A stretch of DNA of 64,000 nucleotides from an uncultured Kiloniellaceae bacterium (GTDB lineage: Bacteria > Pseudomonadota > Alphaproteobacteria > Kiloniellales > Kiloniellaceae), in assembly GCA_947500035.1 (NCBI GenBank), contig CANMQP010000007.1, forward strand, positions 372,001 to 436,000, written 5' to 3'. This document shows positions 56,165-64,000 of this stretch, piece after piece; the stretch's first letter is position 1; each line of letters starts with the position of its first letter. A program made the position numbers and the translations under genes. Below the pieces are notes generated by a model that saw only the letters and a program-made list of their open reading frames with translations, was not told the origin of the DNA and searched no databases.

Positions 56165-56926
56165 CTAACGCAACTGGACGACAAATTTAGCCCCGTCCTG
56201 GGTCAAATAACTCATCCGGACCAATGCACACCGCTTATCATACCAGAGAATACGCTGGATCTGTCCACCGAGCTCGTAACGGCGGGCTTCCACTGTCTCG
56301 CCCAGCACCTCGATGCGCTCCGGCCCCTGATCCTCGCCTCTTACAACCTTAACCTCGCCATCGACACCGTCCCAGAGGACTTGAGATGACGGCGTGTCCC
56401 GGTGCCAGAAGCTTGCGGGCACAACGAAACCTGACACCGTAAAGGACTGGCCATTGACCCGCCCCCGAAAGATGCCATCGATACGCTCGGCGCGCACCAG
56501 ATAACGTGTCCCGTTGTCGTTGGTATCGCTGACAAAGGCCTGCAGGCGGCCAGCCAGCCAGCTTTCTTCAGCGTCGTGGCGATAGCGGTAAAGCAGCGTC
56601 GAACCGCGGGTCACCTCGATATCAATGGCGCTGCGGACCAGAAGTTGCCCGTCCCGGCGCGAGAATCTGAAGCTTTGCGAGCCTACAAGCGAGCCATTTC
56701 GGGAGATATCGAACTGGCGCTCGCCGTCGGCTGGGAATCTAAGGCACTCCGCCGCGAGACCTGGGATGGGAACAAGCAGAAAAACCGCAGCCAAGCCCAG
56801 ACACCCGAGTGCGGTCGAGCGGATCGCCGGTCTGCGCTGCCTGACAGTTTCTGTGAAGTCTTGAAACCGACACCTCAAGTCATCCATCGGGAAAGACTGG
56901 CGTATGCTTCTGGGATTGGCAAGCAT
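56165..56926 (-). CDS. DUF6134-like exported protein
   Basis: A protein of 253 residues. A hydrophobic stretch at 44-58 (LGCLGLAAVFLLVPIPG) is a late signal peptide or anchor. The mature part has the pattern FDISRNGSLVGSQSFRFSRRDGQLLVRSAIDIEV and ends QRILWYDKRCALVRMSYLTQDGAKFVVQLR, as in the DUF6134 family. Function unknown. ATG 56926 has AGGAAC upstream; an ATG at 56887 would give a more normal signal peptide and may be the true start. Confidence 0.65.
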   Translation of the reverse strand: MLANPRSIRQSFPMDDLRCRFQDFTETVRQRRPAIRSTALGCLGLAAVFLLVPIPGLAAECLRFPADGERQFDISRNGSLVGSQSFRFSRRDGQLLVRSAIDIEVTRGSTLLYRYRHDAEESWLAGRLQAFVSDTNDNGTRYLVRAERIDGIFRGRVNGQSFTVSGFVVPASFWHRDTPSSQVLWDGVDGEVKVVRGEDQGPERIEVLGETVEARRYELGGQIQRILWYDKRCALVRMSYLTQDGAKFVVQLR

Positions 56927-57001
56927 GCCGCCGTTCCTGCCAGATCAAACCTGTAGTTTCGGGCAATTGCGCTCGATGGCCACTTGTGCCAATTTCACAG
57001 T

Positions 57002-57928
57002 ATGCCCTCGAGAAATTTTTATAGCGGCAGCGGCCTGGACCGCGCTGAACACCTGCGCGCAGATGCCGAATGGCTGTTGGCGCAACTCACCAATCCGACC
57101 ACGCGCCTCTTGCCGGTGTGGCGCACGAAAAACATGATCGAAGCCCGTACGACGGCGCAGGAAAGTCCCCGCCCGGTCTGGCTGACGAGCCTGAAAGCGG
57201 CACGCCTGATCGAGTTGGCGGAAGAAATGATCTTTCTCGGGCTGCGCGACGGCGAAGTCCGTATTGCGCTGGACCTTTCTGCGGTGGACGAACCGGCGGC
57301 GCACCCGGACCTCGCCCCGCTCGGCGAATTCGTAGACCTGCGCGAGGTCGGCCCGCTGCTGCCCCAGGACGAAGGCTCGATCCTGGCCTATGCCCGCGGG
57401 CTGGTGCACTGGCACAAAACTCACCAGTTCTGTGGCCGCTGCGGTCATTTGACCAAGAGCGCAAACAGCGGCCATGTCCGTCGTTGCGGGAATGAGGCTT
57501 GCGGCACGTCTCATTTCCCGCGCAGCGACCCCGCCGTAATTATGCTGGTGCATGACGGCGACCGCTGTCTCCTTGGACGCCAGCCCTTCTGGCCACCGGG
57601 CATGCATTCAGTCCTCGCAGGTTTCGTGGAACCCGGAGAAAGCCTTGAAGAGGCGGTCATTCGCGAAGTCTATGAGGAGGTCAAGCTGAAGGTCGATCAG
57701 GTGAGCTATCACTCCTCCCAGCCCTGGCCCTTCCCATCCTCAATTATGCTGGGTTTCTCGGCGCGCGCGCTCACCAACGAGATCGAGGTCGACGAGCGGG
57801 AGCTGGAAAGCGCTCGTTGGTATACGCGCGAAGAGATGCTGAACTCCGCGGAAGACGAAACCTTCCGGCTGCCCAGGCGGGATTCTATCGCCCGGCGCCT
57901 CGTAGATGATTGGCTCAGCGAGACCTGA
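57002..57928 (+). CDS. nudC: NAD(+) diphosphatase (Nudix, zinc ribbon)
   Basis: A protein of 308 residues. A zinc ribbon carries four Cys residues (CGRCGHLTKSANSGHVRRC, then NEACG). The Nudix box reads GFVEPGESLEEAVIREVYEE, with the usual final Gly replaced by Lys (EEVKLKV). The NudC-specific SQPWPFPSSIMLGF follows. It hydrolyses NAD(H) and removes NAD caps from RNA. It is divergent from the DUF6134 gene. Confidence 0.9.
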   Translation: MPSRNFYSGSGLDRAEHLRADAEWLLAQLTNPTTRLLPVWRTKNMIEARTTAQESPRPVWLTSLKAARLIELAEEMIFLGLRDGEVRIALDLSAVDEPAAHPDLAPLGEFVDLREVGPLLPQDEGSILAYARGLVHWHKTHQFCGRCGHLTKSANSGHVRRCGNEACGTSHFPRSDPAVIMLVHDGDRCLLGRQPFWPPGMHSVLAGFVEPGESLEEAVIREVYEEVKLKVDQVSYHSSQPWPFPSSIMLGFSARALTNEIEVDERELESARWYTREEMLNSAEDETFRLPRRDSIARRLVDDWLSET

Positions 57929-57957
57929 ACGCCAACGACAACTGTGCGGCGTGGTCG

Positions 57958-58818
57958 TTACTCGTTTCCACCACGGAAACCGTTAGCAGGATAGACTCCG
58001 AGGATTTTCACTTCTTTTGAGAAGAAGCTGAGTTCTTCGAGTGCGAGACGCACTGAGCGCTCGTCCGGATGCCCCTCGATATCGGCATAGAACTGCGCCA
58101 CGGTGAAGCCACCATCAATGATGTAGCTCTCCAACTTGGTGATGTTCACGCCGTTCGTCGCAAAGCCGCCCAGGCCTTTGTAAAGCGCGGCGGGCACCGA
58201 GCGCACCCGAAAAACGAAGGTGGTCACCACCGGCCCGTTATTGGGGTCCGGATCCAGCGGCTCCTCGGCCATGATGATAAAGCGGGTGGTGTTGTGGGCC
58301 AGGTCGTGGACATCGCTGCGGATGACCTCCAACCCGTAAATCTCGGCCGCCAGGTCCGAGGCGATGGCGCCCTGGCTTTGGTCGTTGGTTTCCGCCACTT
58401 CGGCTGCCGCCCCGGCGGTGTCCGCGTGGGTCACCGGTTCAATGCCATGGTCGAGCAGGAAGTTGCGCACCTGGGCCAAAGCCTGCACGTGACTATGGAC
58501 CCGCTTGATGCCTTCCAGGGTTGCGCCCTTGGGCGCCAACAGCTGGTGATCGACCTTCTGGAAATGCTCGCCGATGATGTGCAGGCCCGAGGTCGGCAGG
58601 AGGTGATGGATGTCGGCAACCCGCCCGGCGCTGGAATTCTCGATCGGGATCATGGCGAGTTGCGCCCGACCATCGCGGACCGCGGCAAAGGTCTCTTCGA
58701 ACGAGGTGCAGGGCAGGGTCTGGAGCTCCGGGAACACTGCCCGGCAGGCTTTGTCCGAATAGGCGCCGTGGACGCCCTGAAATGCGATCACCTGTCGAAG
58801 AGTGTTTGCCTTAGTCAT
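57958..58818 (-). CDS. pheA: Prephenate dehydratase
   Basis: A protein of 286 residues without a chorismate mutase domain. It converts prephenate to phenylpyruvate. The catalytic region shows NTTRFIIM, and the ACT domain follows with LYKGLGGFATNGVNITKLESYIIDGGFT, where phenylalanine should bind for feedback inhibition. The ATG at 58818 has GGAAC upstream; an ATG at 58830 lacks a ribosome binding site. Confidence 0.95.
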   Translation of the reverse strand: MTKANTLRQVIAFQGVHGAYSDKACRAVFPELQTLPCTSFEETFAAVRDGRAQLAMIPIENSSAGRVADIHHLLPTSGLHIIGEHFQKVDHQLLAPKGATLEGIKRVHSHVQALAQVRNFLLDHGIEPVTHADTAGAAAEVAETNDQSQGAIASDLAAEIYGLEVIRSDVHDLAHNTTRFIIMAEEPLDPDPNNGPVVTTFVFRVRSVPAALYKGLGGFATNGVNITKLESYIIDGGFTVAQFYADIEGHPDERSVRLALEELSFFSKEVKILGVYPANGFRGGNE

Positions 58819-58900
58819 GTCTCGTTCCATGGGGTGTCAGGATCGGGGCCGCGCCCAATGCGCGCCAACCCGGGCCGGACCGCCAGCATTCCGTTGAATG

Positions 58901-59665
58901 TCAGCCTTTTCCGGGCGCGAGAAGTTCCCGGGCCCGGATCAGGTCGGCGGGAGTATCGACACCGAAGGGAACGGTGTCAACGCGCGCCACATCGATGCGC
59001 ATTCCCGCCTCCAGGGCGCGCAGCTGCTCCAGATGCTCCCGTTCCTCGAGGATCGAGCTGGGTAGCGAAACGAAACGCGCCAGCGCGGCGCGCCGGAAGC
59101 CGTAGAGGCCGATGTGATGGTAGAGCGGCAGATTTTCGTTGCCGCCGTCCCAGGGAATCGGGGCGCGGCTGAAGTAAAGCGCACGGGCGATGTGTTTTCC
59201 GGGCGCGAAGGGAGCAGCAACCTTCACGACACTGGATTCGGAGCGCTCCCGCAGGACGCTGATCCGCGCCGCGAGGGTGGAAATATCGACCGCCGGATCC
59301 TCCAGGGGCTGGAAAACCGCCCGAACCGCATCAGGTTCAATGGTCGGCAAATCACCCTGAACATTGATCACGGCATCATGCTTCTCCTCAGGATCAACCT
59401 GTTGAAGCGCCTCGAAAATACGATCCGAGCCTGAGGGATGCTCCGGATCTGTCAACACCGCTTTCCCACCGGCGGCTTCAACCACCTCTGCGATCTCGGC
59501 CTCGGCGCAGGCGACGATAACCGGGCCAATTTCCGCCTCCCTAGCACGCCGCCAGCAGTGCACAATCATCGCCTCGCCATGGATCTGCGCGAGCGGCTTG
59601 TCCGGGAGGCGCGTCGAGGCCATCCGGGACGGGATCACGACAATGGGATTTCTCGGCAGCGACAT
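58901..59665 (-). CDS. kdsB: 3-deoxy-manno-octulosonate cytidylyltransferase
   Basis: A protein of 254 residues. It makes CMP-Kdo for lipopolysaccharide. Motifs are VVIPSRMASTRLPDKPLA at the N-terminus, HPSGSDRIFEAL and VINVQGDLPTIEP. Presence of kdsB points to a Kdo-containing lipid A core. The start at 59665 follows family length; 17 upstream in-frame codons are excluded. Confidence 0.95.
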   Translation of the reverse strand: MSLPRNPIVVIPSRMASTRLPDKPLAQIHGEAMIVHCWRRAREAEIGPVIVACAEAEIAEVVEAAGGKAVLTDPEHPSGSDRIFEALQQVDPEEKHDAVINVQGDLPTIEPDAVRAVFQPLEDPAVDISTLAARISVLRERSESSVVKVAAPFAPGKHIARALYFSRAPIPWDGGNENLPLYHHIGLYGFRRAALARFVSLPSSILEEREHLEQLRALEAGMRIDVARVDTVPFGVDTPADLIRARELLAPGKG

Positions 59666-59817
59666 AATAGAAGGGTCTCTCAAAAAAGCATGCAATTCGG
59701 CGCGCGGGCGCAGCATACCTGCGCCTCACCGGAACAAAACAGCTTTTTTGTCCACCAAATCCTGCGCTGCCCCGCCGATGCCGGGCCGCCAGCCGTGTTT
59801 CCCCAGCAGACTGTTCA

Positions 59818-60354
59818 TCACACGATCTGCGCGTTGTCTTCGGCGATCTTGCTTCCTTCGACCATGATCCAGGCAATCACCAGCAACACGCTTCCCAGGA
59901 ACACCGTGCCCAGATGGTCTGAGGTGACCGAAACAGTCAAATGACGGGCACCGGGAGGATTGTGGAAGGTCAGCACGACGGAAATCAGGCTGCTTGAGAC
60001 AATCTGTGCGAAAACCGAAAGGATCGAGGCCAAGGCAAAACGACGCAAATACACCGCATGCAGGCTTGAGAAGATACGCCCCTGCCCATAGAGTCCAAAG
60101 AGCTGCCGAAGCTGGATCAGTCCGTAGATCAGGACCAAAACCGGGATCATGGAAATCGCGAATCCAAGTATCAAGGTGCCAGCACCATGGTTTCCGAAAC
60201 GTAAATCCGGCACAGCCTGCCCGACCATCGCCGGCCCCAGCGTCTCAAGATTGGCCCATATCAAAGCGAGCCCCAAGGGTAAAACGACGATAATCGCCGA
60301 ACAGAGTCCCGACATTACCCTGCCGGCCCGGCGAATGCGGTTCAGATTTGACAT
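59818..60354 (-). CDS. DUF2975-like membrane protein
   Basis: A protein of 178 residues with four helices, the first near 14-34 (MSGLCSAIIVVLPLGLALIWA), and the motif LRQLFGLYGQGRIFSSLHAVYLRRFA between helices 2 and 3. The family is often encoded with a small XRE regulator (YozG-like); none is seen here. AAGGA precedes the ATG. A palindromic promoter lies upstream. Confidence 0.7.
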   Translation of the reverse strand: MSNLNRIRRAGRVMSGLCSAIIVVLPLGLALIWANLETLGPAMVGQAVPDLRFGNHGAGTLILGFAISMIPVLVLIYGLIQLRQLFGLYGQGRIFSSLHAVYLRRFALASILSVFAQIVSSSLISVVLTFHNPPGARHLTVSVTSDHLGTVFLGSVLLVIAWIMVEGSKIAEDNAQIV

Positions 60355-60706
60355 GTTTGATCCTTTTTATCGCTGACCATTAATAAAATTACTATAAAAC
60401 AGTAATTTTTTTTCGCAAAACATAAATTTCATTTACCGTTGCGTTTCTACATCAGCCTCATGTCCCAGGCCTGGAAAGTGGCGCGGCAGACAATGCCGAA
60501 CAGGGCGAAGACCTGGTCCGTACAGTCGTGAAATGTCCGGAAACCCCATTATCACGCCTCCCGGGAGCTGGTTTAAAGATGAGAGCAATCGCTCGAGAAT
60601 GCGATGATTTGGCACATTTGTAACGGAGCTATTGAATGCGCTTGAGCCGACGGCTATTGTCCGCCAAATTTGTCCGCTGAAATCTGCGATTTAAACGAGT
60701 TGAAGC
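60355..60706. other. Divergent intergenic region between DUF2975 and cytochrome c genes
   Basis: 352 bases without a gene. The first 80 are very AT-rich and contain the palindromic promoter listed separately. The rest is of normal composition and should contain the cytochrome promoter, which I could not pinpoint. Confidence 0.45.
60385..60418 (-). promoter_or_regulatory. Promoter overlapped by a palindrome, for the DUF2975 gene
   Basis: On the minus strand TTGCGA (60413-60418), a 16-base spacer and TATAGT (60391-60396). A nine-base perfect inverted repeat, AAAATTACT at 60385-60393 and AGTAATTTT at 60401-60409, spans the -10 box and the spacer. A repressor bound here would block transcription. 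Confidence 0.55.
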
Positions 60707-61246
60707 ATGTCCTCACTTGAGATGAACAAAATCGGTGCCGCCGTCTTGACGGCGGGTGTTATTGCAATGACTTCAGGCTTCGTCGCCGAAGTGCTGTTCC
60801 ATAAGGAACCACTGGCCGAACACGCCTTCATGATCGCCATCGAAGACGACACCCAGGAAACAAGTGTTGCGGAAGCACCCGCAGAAATCCCGATTTCAGT
60901 GCTTATGGCCTCGGCCGATGCCGCCGCCGGTGAGAAAAGCTTCAGGAAGTGTTCAGCTTGCCATACCGTTGAGAATGGCGGCCAAGATAAAGTCGGCCCG
61001 AACCTTTGGAACGTGGTCATGGGTCCGCATGCGCACCAAGCCAGCTTCAACTATTCCAGCGCCCTGGCGGATCTGGCGGAAGAGCCCTGGAGCTATGAAG
61101 CGCTTGATGCCTTCCTAAAATCGCCCAAGGAATATGCCCCAGGTACGAAAATGAGTTTCGCCGGCCTCCGAAAAGCGGATGAACGGGCGAACATTATCGC
61201 GTATCTGCGCAGCCTGAGTGACAGTCCCGTACCGCTTCCGGAGTGA
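60707..61246 (+). CDS. Membrane-anchored class I cytochrome c (CycM/c552-like)
   Basis: A protein of 179 residues. An uncleaved N-terminal helix (GAAVLTAGVIAMTSGFVAEVLF) and an acidic linker precede one haem-binding site, Cys82-x2-Cys85-His86 in FRKCSACHTV. Met149 (GTKMSFAG) is the expected second haem ligand. The family passes electrons from the bc1 complex to the terminal cytochrome oxidase. A clear terminator follows. Confidence 0.92.
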   Translation: MSSLEMNKIGAAVLTAGVIAMTSGFVAEVLFHKEPLAEHAFMIAIEDDTQETSVAEAPAEIPISVLMASADAAAGEKSFRKCSACHTVENGGQDKVGPNLWNVVMGPHAHQASFNYSSALADLAEEPWSYEALDAFLKSPKEYAPGTKMSFAGLRKADERANIIAYLRSLSDSPVPLPE

Positions 61247-61263
61247 GCTTCGAAAGCAAGCGA

Positions 61264-61296
61264 GAAGGCGGCGTTTTGCGCCGCCTTTTCTTTTTG
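61264..61296 (+). terminator. Rho-independent terminator after the cytochrome c gene
   Basis: AAGGCGGCG, a five-base loop and CGCCGCCTT form a nine-base stem, followed by a T-rich stretch (TTCTTTTT). It lies 18 bases after the stop. Confidence 0.85.
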
Positions 61297-61348
61297 TAAC
61301 TTCAGATCGTCTTGCAGGACCTGCTCCTGCCGACAGCCGGGTTCCAAC

Positions 61349-62158
61349 ATGACATCGAACACATCGAGCGAGACATGCCCGCCGGAATTTATCCAGTTGG
61401 CGCAAGATCTGGCCGAAGCCTCCGGCGGCGTAATTCGCCGGTACTTCCGGCAAGCCGTCACCGTCGACGACAAAGCCGACCAGAGTCCGGTGACAGTCGC
61501 CGACAAGGAGACCGAGGCAACACTGCGCCGTCTGTTAACCGAACGCGTGCCTGGCCACGGCGTTATCGGGGAGGAACAGGCAACCACCAACCCGGGCGCG
61601 GATTATGTCTGGGTGTTGGACCCCATCGATGGCACGAAGCGCTTCATTACCGGGAACCCCCTTTTCGGCACACTGATCGCGCTTCTGCACAAGGGTCAGC
61701 CGATCCTGGGTGTCATCGATATGCCAATGCTGGGCGAACGCTGGGTCGGCGCAAAGGGCCGCCCTACGAGCTTCACCGATGCCACGGGGACCAAAGAAGC
61801 CAGGACCCGTCCCTGTGCCGGCCTCGACCAGGCGGCGCTTGCCAGCACTTCGCCGGAAATGTTCGAAGGTGGCAACGAAGCGGCCTTTGAGCGCGTGCGC
61901 AAAGCGACCAAACTTACTCAGTACGGCGGGGATTGCTTCAGCTACGGCCTGCTGGCCAGCGGCTTTACAGATGTTGTGATCGAGGCGGGGCTTGGCACAT
62001 ACGACTATATGGCGCTGGCCGCGGTCATCGAAGGCGCGGGCGGGGTCATCACGGACTGGGACGGGCGGTCGTTGGATCTGAAGTCGGACGGAAGAGTCAT
62101 CGCCGCAGGTGACCCTGCTTGCCACGCAGAAGCACTTAGACACCTCTCCGGGGAATGA
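61349..62158 (+). CDS. hisN: Histidinol-phosphatase, inositol-monophosphatase family
   Basis: A protein of 269 residues. Metal-binding motifs are GEEQ near 74-77 and WVLDPIDGTKRFITG with Asp91 and Asp94. The late segment GLGTYDYMALAAVIEGAGGVITDWDG has the third metal Asp. The KRFITGNPLFGTLIAL pattern favours the histidinol-phosphatase subgroup over inositol phosphatase; the exact substrate is inferred. Confidence 0.87.
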   Translation: MTSNTSSETCPPEFIQLAQDLAEASGGVIRRYFRQAVTVDDKADQSPVTVADKETEATLRRLLTERVPGHGVIGEEQATTNPGADYVWVLDPIDGTKRFITGNPLFGTLIALLHKGQPILGVIDMPMLGERWVGAKGRPTSFTDATGTKEARTRPCAGLDQAALASTSPEMFEGGNEAAFERVRKATKLTQYGGDCFSYGLLASGFTDVVIEAGLGTYDYMALAAVIEGAGGVITDWDGRSLDLKSDGRVIAAGDPACHAEALRHLSGE

Positions 62159-62316
62159 TTCGGACTAACTAATCGCCTTTCCAAGCAGCAAGTGAGCAGA
62201 TCGCGCACTCTAAAACGGCGACCGGCCAACAACAAAAGCGTGAAGTCGACTTGCGTAAAGCGCTCAGTAGCTTAAATTGCTTTACAGCCGTTGCCGACTG
62301 TCATTTGCTGGTGTCC

Positions 62317-64000
62317 ATGCGTCGAATCCTTGCACCTCTGCTGTTAGCCGCCTTTTCTCTTCCCGCGACATCTGCGATCGTTCCGGCTCAGACCGAGCAG
62401 CTGCCCGCCGTACCCACAGTCAATATCGCCACCGAGCCGGCCTCGCAGGTCATCTATAAGTCCCACGCCATCGCAATGCACGGCGATCCGAAGTACGGTG
62501 GAGACTTCACGCATTTCGACTATGTGAATCCCGATGCGCCGAAGGGTGGCACGCTCAGGTTATCGGTTACCGGAACATCCTTCGACACCTTCAACGGCTG
62601 GAACGCGAAAGGTAATGCGGCACCGGGTTCGACGTCCGAAACACTGCTGATCGCCAGCGAAGATGAGGCCTTCACAAAATATGGTCTGCTCGCGGAGAGT
62701 ATGGAATGGCCTGAGGACCGCTCCTGGATCATTTTCCATCTCAGGCCCGAAGCCCGCTGGCATGATGGCATGCCCGTGACCGTTGAAGATGTCATCTTCT
62801 CTCTGGATATCCTGCGTGAGCAAGGCCGCCCTCTCTATCGCTTCTACTATCAGAGTGTTGAAAAGGCTGAAAAAGTTGGAGAGCGGAGCGTTAAGTTCAC
62901 TTTCTCTGGTGACGAAAACCGCGAACTTCCCCTCATCGTCGGTGAGCTTCCAATCCTACCCAAACACTACTGGGAAGGTAAAGATTTCGCAGAGACGACA
63001 TTGATCCCGCCACTGGGAAGCGGTCCCTACAAGGTCGGAAGTTTCGAACCAGGCCGCTACGTGGTTCTGGAGCGCGTCGAGGATTATTGGGGCGACAAGA
63101 TCCCAGTGCGTCTCGGCCGGAACAACTACGACAAAATTCGTTACGACTACTACCGGGACCGGACCATCGCCCGGCAAGCACTGAAAGCCGGTCAGGTCGA
63201 TTTTTTCAGCGAGAACTCGGCCAAGGAGTGGGCCACAGCGTACAATATCCCAAGCGTTCGTGGAGGTTTGCTCCACACGAAAAAAACAATTAACGAGAGT
63301 TCCGGGGGCATGCAGGCCTTCTACATGAACTCCCGACGTGCGCAGTTCAGTGATCCAAAGGTCCGGCAGGCGCTGGCTCATGCCTTCGATTTTCAGTGGA
63401 CCAACAAAACCGTCTACTACGGCCAGTACGAGCAGCCTTACAGTTTCTTTGCGCCAACCGAGCTGGCGGCAACGGGCCTGCCCAAAGACGAGGAATTGGA
63501 AATTCTCGAACGCTACCGGGGAAGGGTACCGGAAGAAGTTTTCACCACCCCCTACATCCCTCCAAAAACGGACGGATCGGGCTGGCCAAGAGAAAATCTC
63601 ATGAAAGCCTTCGAACTCTTTGCGGAGGCTGGATGGGTCGTTAGAGACCTTAAACTCGTCAACGAAGAAACCAACGAACAGTTTGAATTCGAATTTCTCT
63701 ACGTCCAACAGGCTCAAGAGCGTGTTCTATTGCCGTTCTTTCATAATCTCGAACGCCTTGGCATCCGCGTTCGGCCGCGACTGGTGGACACGTCACAATA
63801 CATCAACCGCTTCCGCGCCCGCGACTTTGACATGATCATCTTCAACAATGCGCAGTCGCTATCTCCCGGCAACGAACAACGAGACGGCTGGGGCAGTGCA
63901 GCCGCGGATGAACCGAGCAGCCGCAACATTGCAGGCATTAAAGACCCCGTCGTCGATGAGTTGATCGAACTGGTCATCTCTGCGCCGGATCGAGAAAGCC
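62317..64000 (+). CDS. Extracellular solute-binding protein family 5, YejA-like (partial)
   Basis: 561 codons from ATG 62317, open to the window end. A signal peptide (MRRILAPLLLAAFSLPATSA) is followed by HAIAMHGDPKYGG, then FTHFDYVNPDAPKGG, the hallmark of YejA-type periplasmic binding proteins. These serve ABC importers for peptides such as microcin C and oligopeptides. The SBP_bac_5 core continues with RPEARWHDGMPVTVEDVIFSL. The rest of the transporter (yejBEF) would be expected beyond 64000. Confidence 0.9.
   Translation, partial: MRRILAPLLLAAFSLPATSAIVPAQTEQLPAVPTVNIATEPASQVIYKSHAIAMHGDPKYGGDFTHFDYVNPDAPKGGTLRLSVTGTSFDTFNGWNAKGNAAPGSTSETLLIASEDEAFTKYGLLAESMEWPEDRSWIIFHLRPEARWHDGMPVTVEDVIFSLDILREQGRPLYRFYYQSVEKAEKVGERSVKFTFSGDENRELPLIVGELPILPKHYWEGKDFAETTLIPPLGSGPYKVGSFEPGRYVVLERVEDYWGDKIPVRLGRNNYDKIRYDYYRDRTIARQALKAGQVDFFSENSAKEWATAYNIPSVRGGLLHTKKTINESSGGMQAFYMNSRRAQFSDPKVRQALAHAFDFQWTNKTVYYGQYEQPYSFFAPTELAATGLPKDEELEILERYRGRVPEEVFTTPYIPPKTDGSGWPRENLMKAFELFAEAGWVVRDLKLVNEETNEQFEFEFLYVQQAQERVLLPFFHNLERLGIRVRPRLVDTSQYINRFRARDFDMIIFNNAQSLSPGNEQRDGWGSAAADEPSSRNIAGIKDPVVDELIELVISAPDRES

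Noticed and set aside
58069-59172. Open frame of 367 codons on the plus strand
   Set aside because: It is antisense to pheA and kdsB, and its translation is His/Gly/Arg-rich without family motifs.

Overview
The window looks like chromosomal DNA of an alphaproteobacterium, most probably from a marine or Rhodospirillales-like lineage. The order assignment is an inference. It rests on the gene order rpmH-rnpA-yidD-yidC-engB-argB, dnaX-ybaB-recR next to a short SRP RNA, succinylase-type dapD/dapE, a DUF2336 protein, a CtrA-type box (TTAA-N7-TTAAC) and many 4-base stop/start overlaps. Genes are dense on both strands. I see no insertion sequence, prophage or CRISPR array.

Layout. 1-66: last codons of a probable TRAP transporter permease. 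68-8043 (minus): a six-gene envelope-glycan operon made of a UDP-GlcNAc 2-epimerase, a deacetylase-fold/GT2 fusion, an FAD oxidoreductase, a polysaccharide deacetylase, a GT-C-like membrane transferase and a UPF0104 flippase-like protein. 8044-11135: mostly non-coding, with a PAS histidine kinase and a tRNA-Arg whose 3' end is partly duplicated next to it. 11136-16341: soxBDAG, the four subunits of sarcosine oxidase. 16347-25389: LysR regulators, a FrnE-like DsbA protein with an FAD monooxygenase behind a Fur-box-like site, an unusual lipoprotein, and small metabolic enzymes.

25554-31657: gpt, panB-panC, an RlmI-like methyltransferase, a membrane histidine kinase and a TVP38 protein. 31977-36310: the ribosome, RNase P and membrane-insertion operon through argB, behind a near-consensus promoter that carries a palindrome. 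36343-40612: a DUF2336/diguanylate cyclase pair with a CtrA-type box upstream, a cupin-type XRE regulator and a small GHNNGPPLD protein. 40665-47938: a pyrimidine nucleotidase, dapD-dapE and def/fmt/truA with a Bcr-type exporter. 48217-56926: rmuC, a winged-helix regulator facing a LysE exporter, a DUF4139 protein, dnaX-ybaB-recR, SRP RNA, DinB and DUF6134 proteins. 57002-64000: nudC, pheA, kdsB, a DUF2975 membrane protein with a palindromic promoter, a membrane-anchored cytochrome c, hisN, and the start of a YejA-like peptide-binding protein cut by the window end.

Most of the window is housekeeping. The strongest candidate for something undescribed is the 68-8043 operon. Its parts resemble the logic of the Arn (aminoarabinose) lipid A pathway: a polyprenyl-phosphate sugar synthase-type GT2, a deacetylase and a GT-C transferase. 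Here, however, a deacetylase-fold domain that has lost apparent catalytic residues is fused to the GT2, and an epimerase and an FAD oxidoreductase are added. Further points of interest are regulatory: the Fur-like box, the CtrA-type box, the palindromic promoters and the tRNA-derived palindromic repeat.
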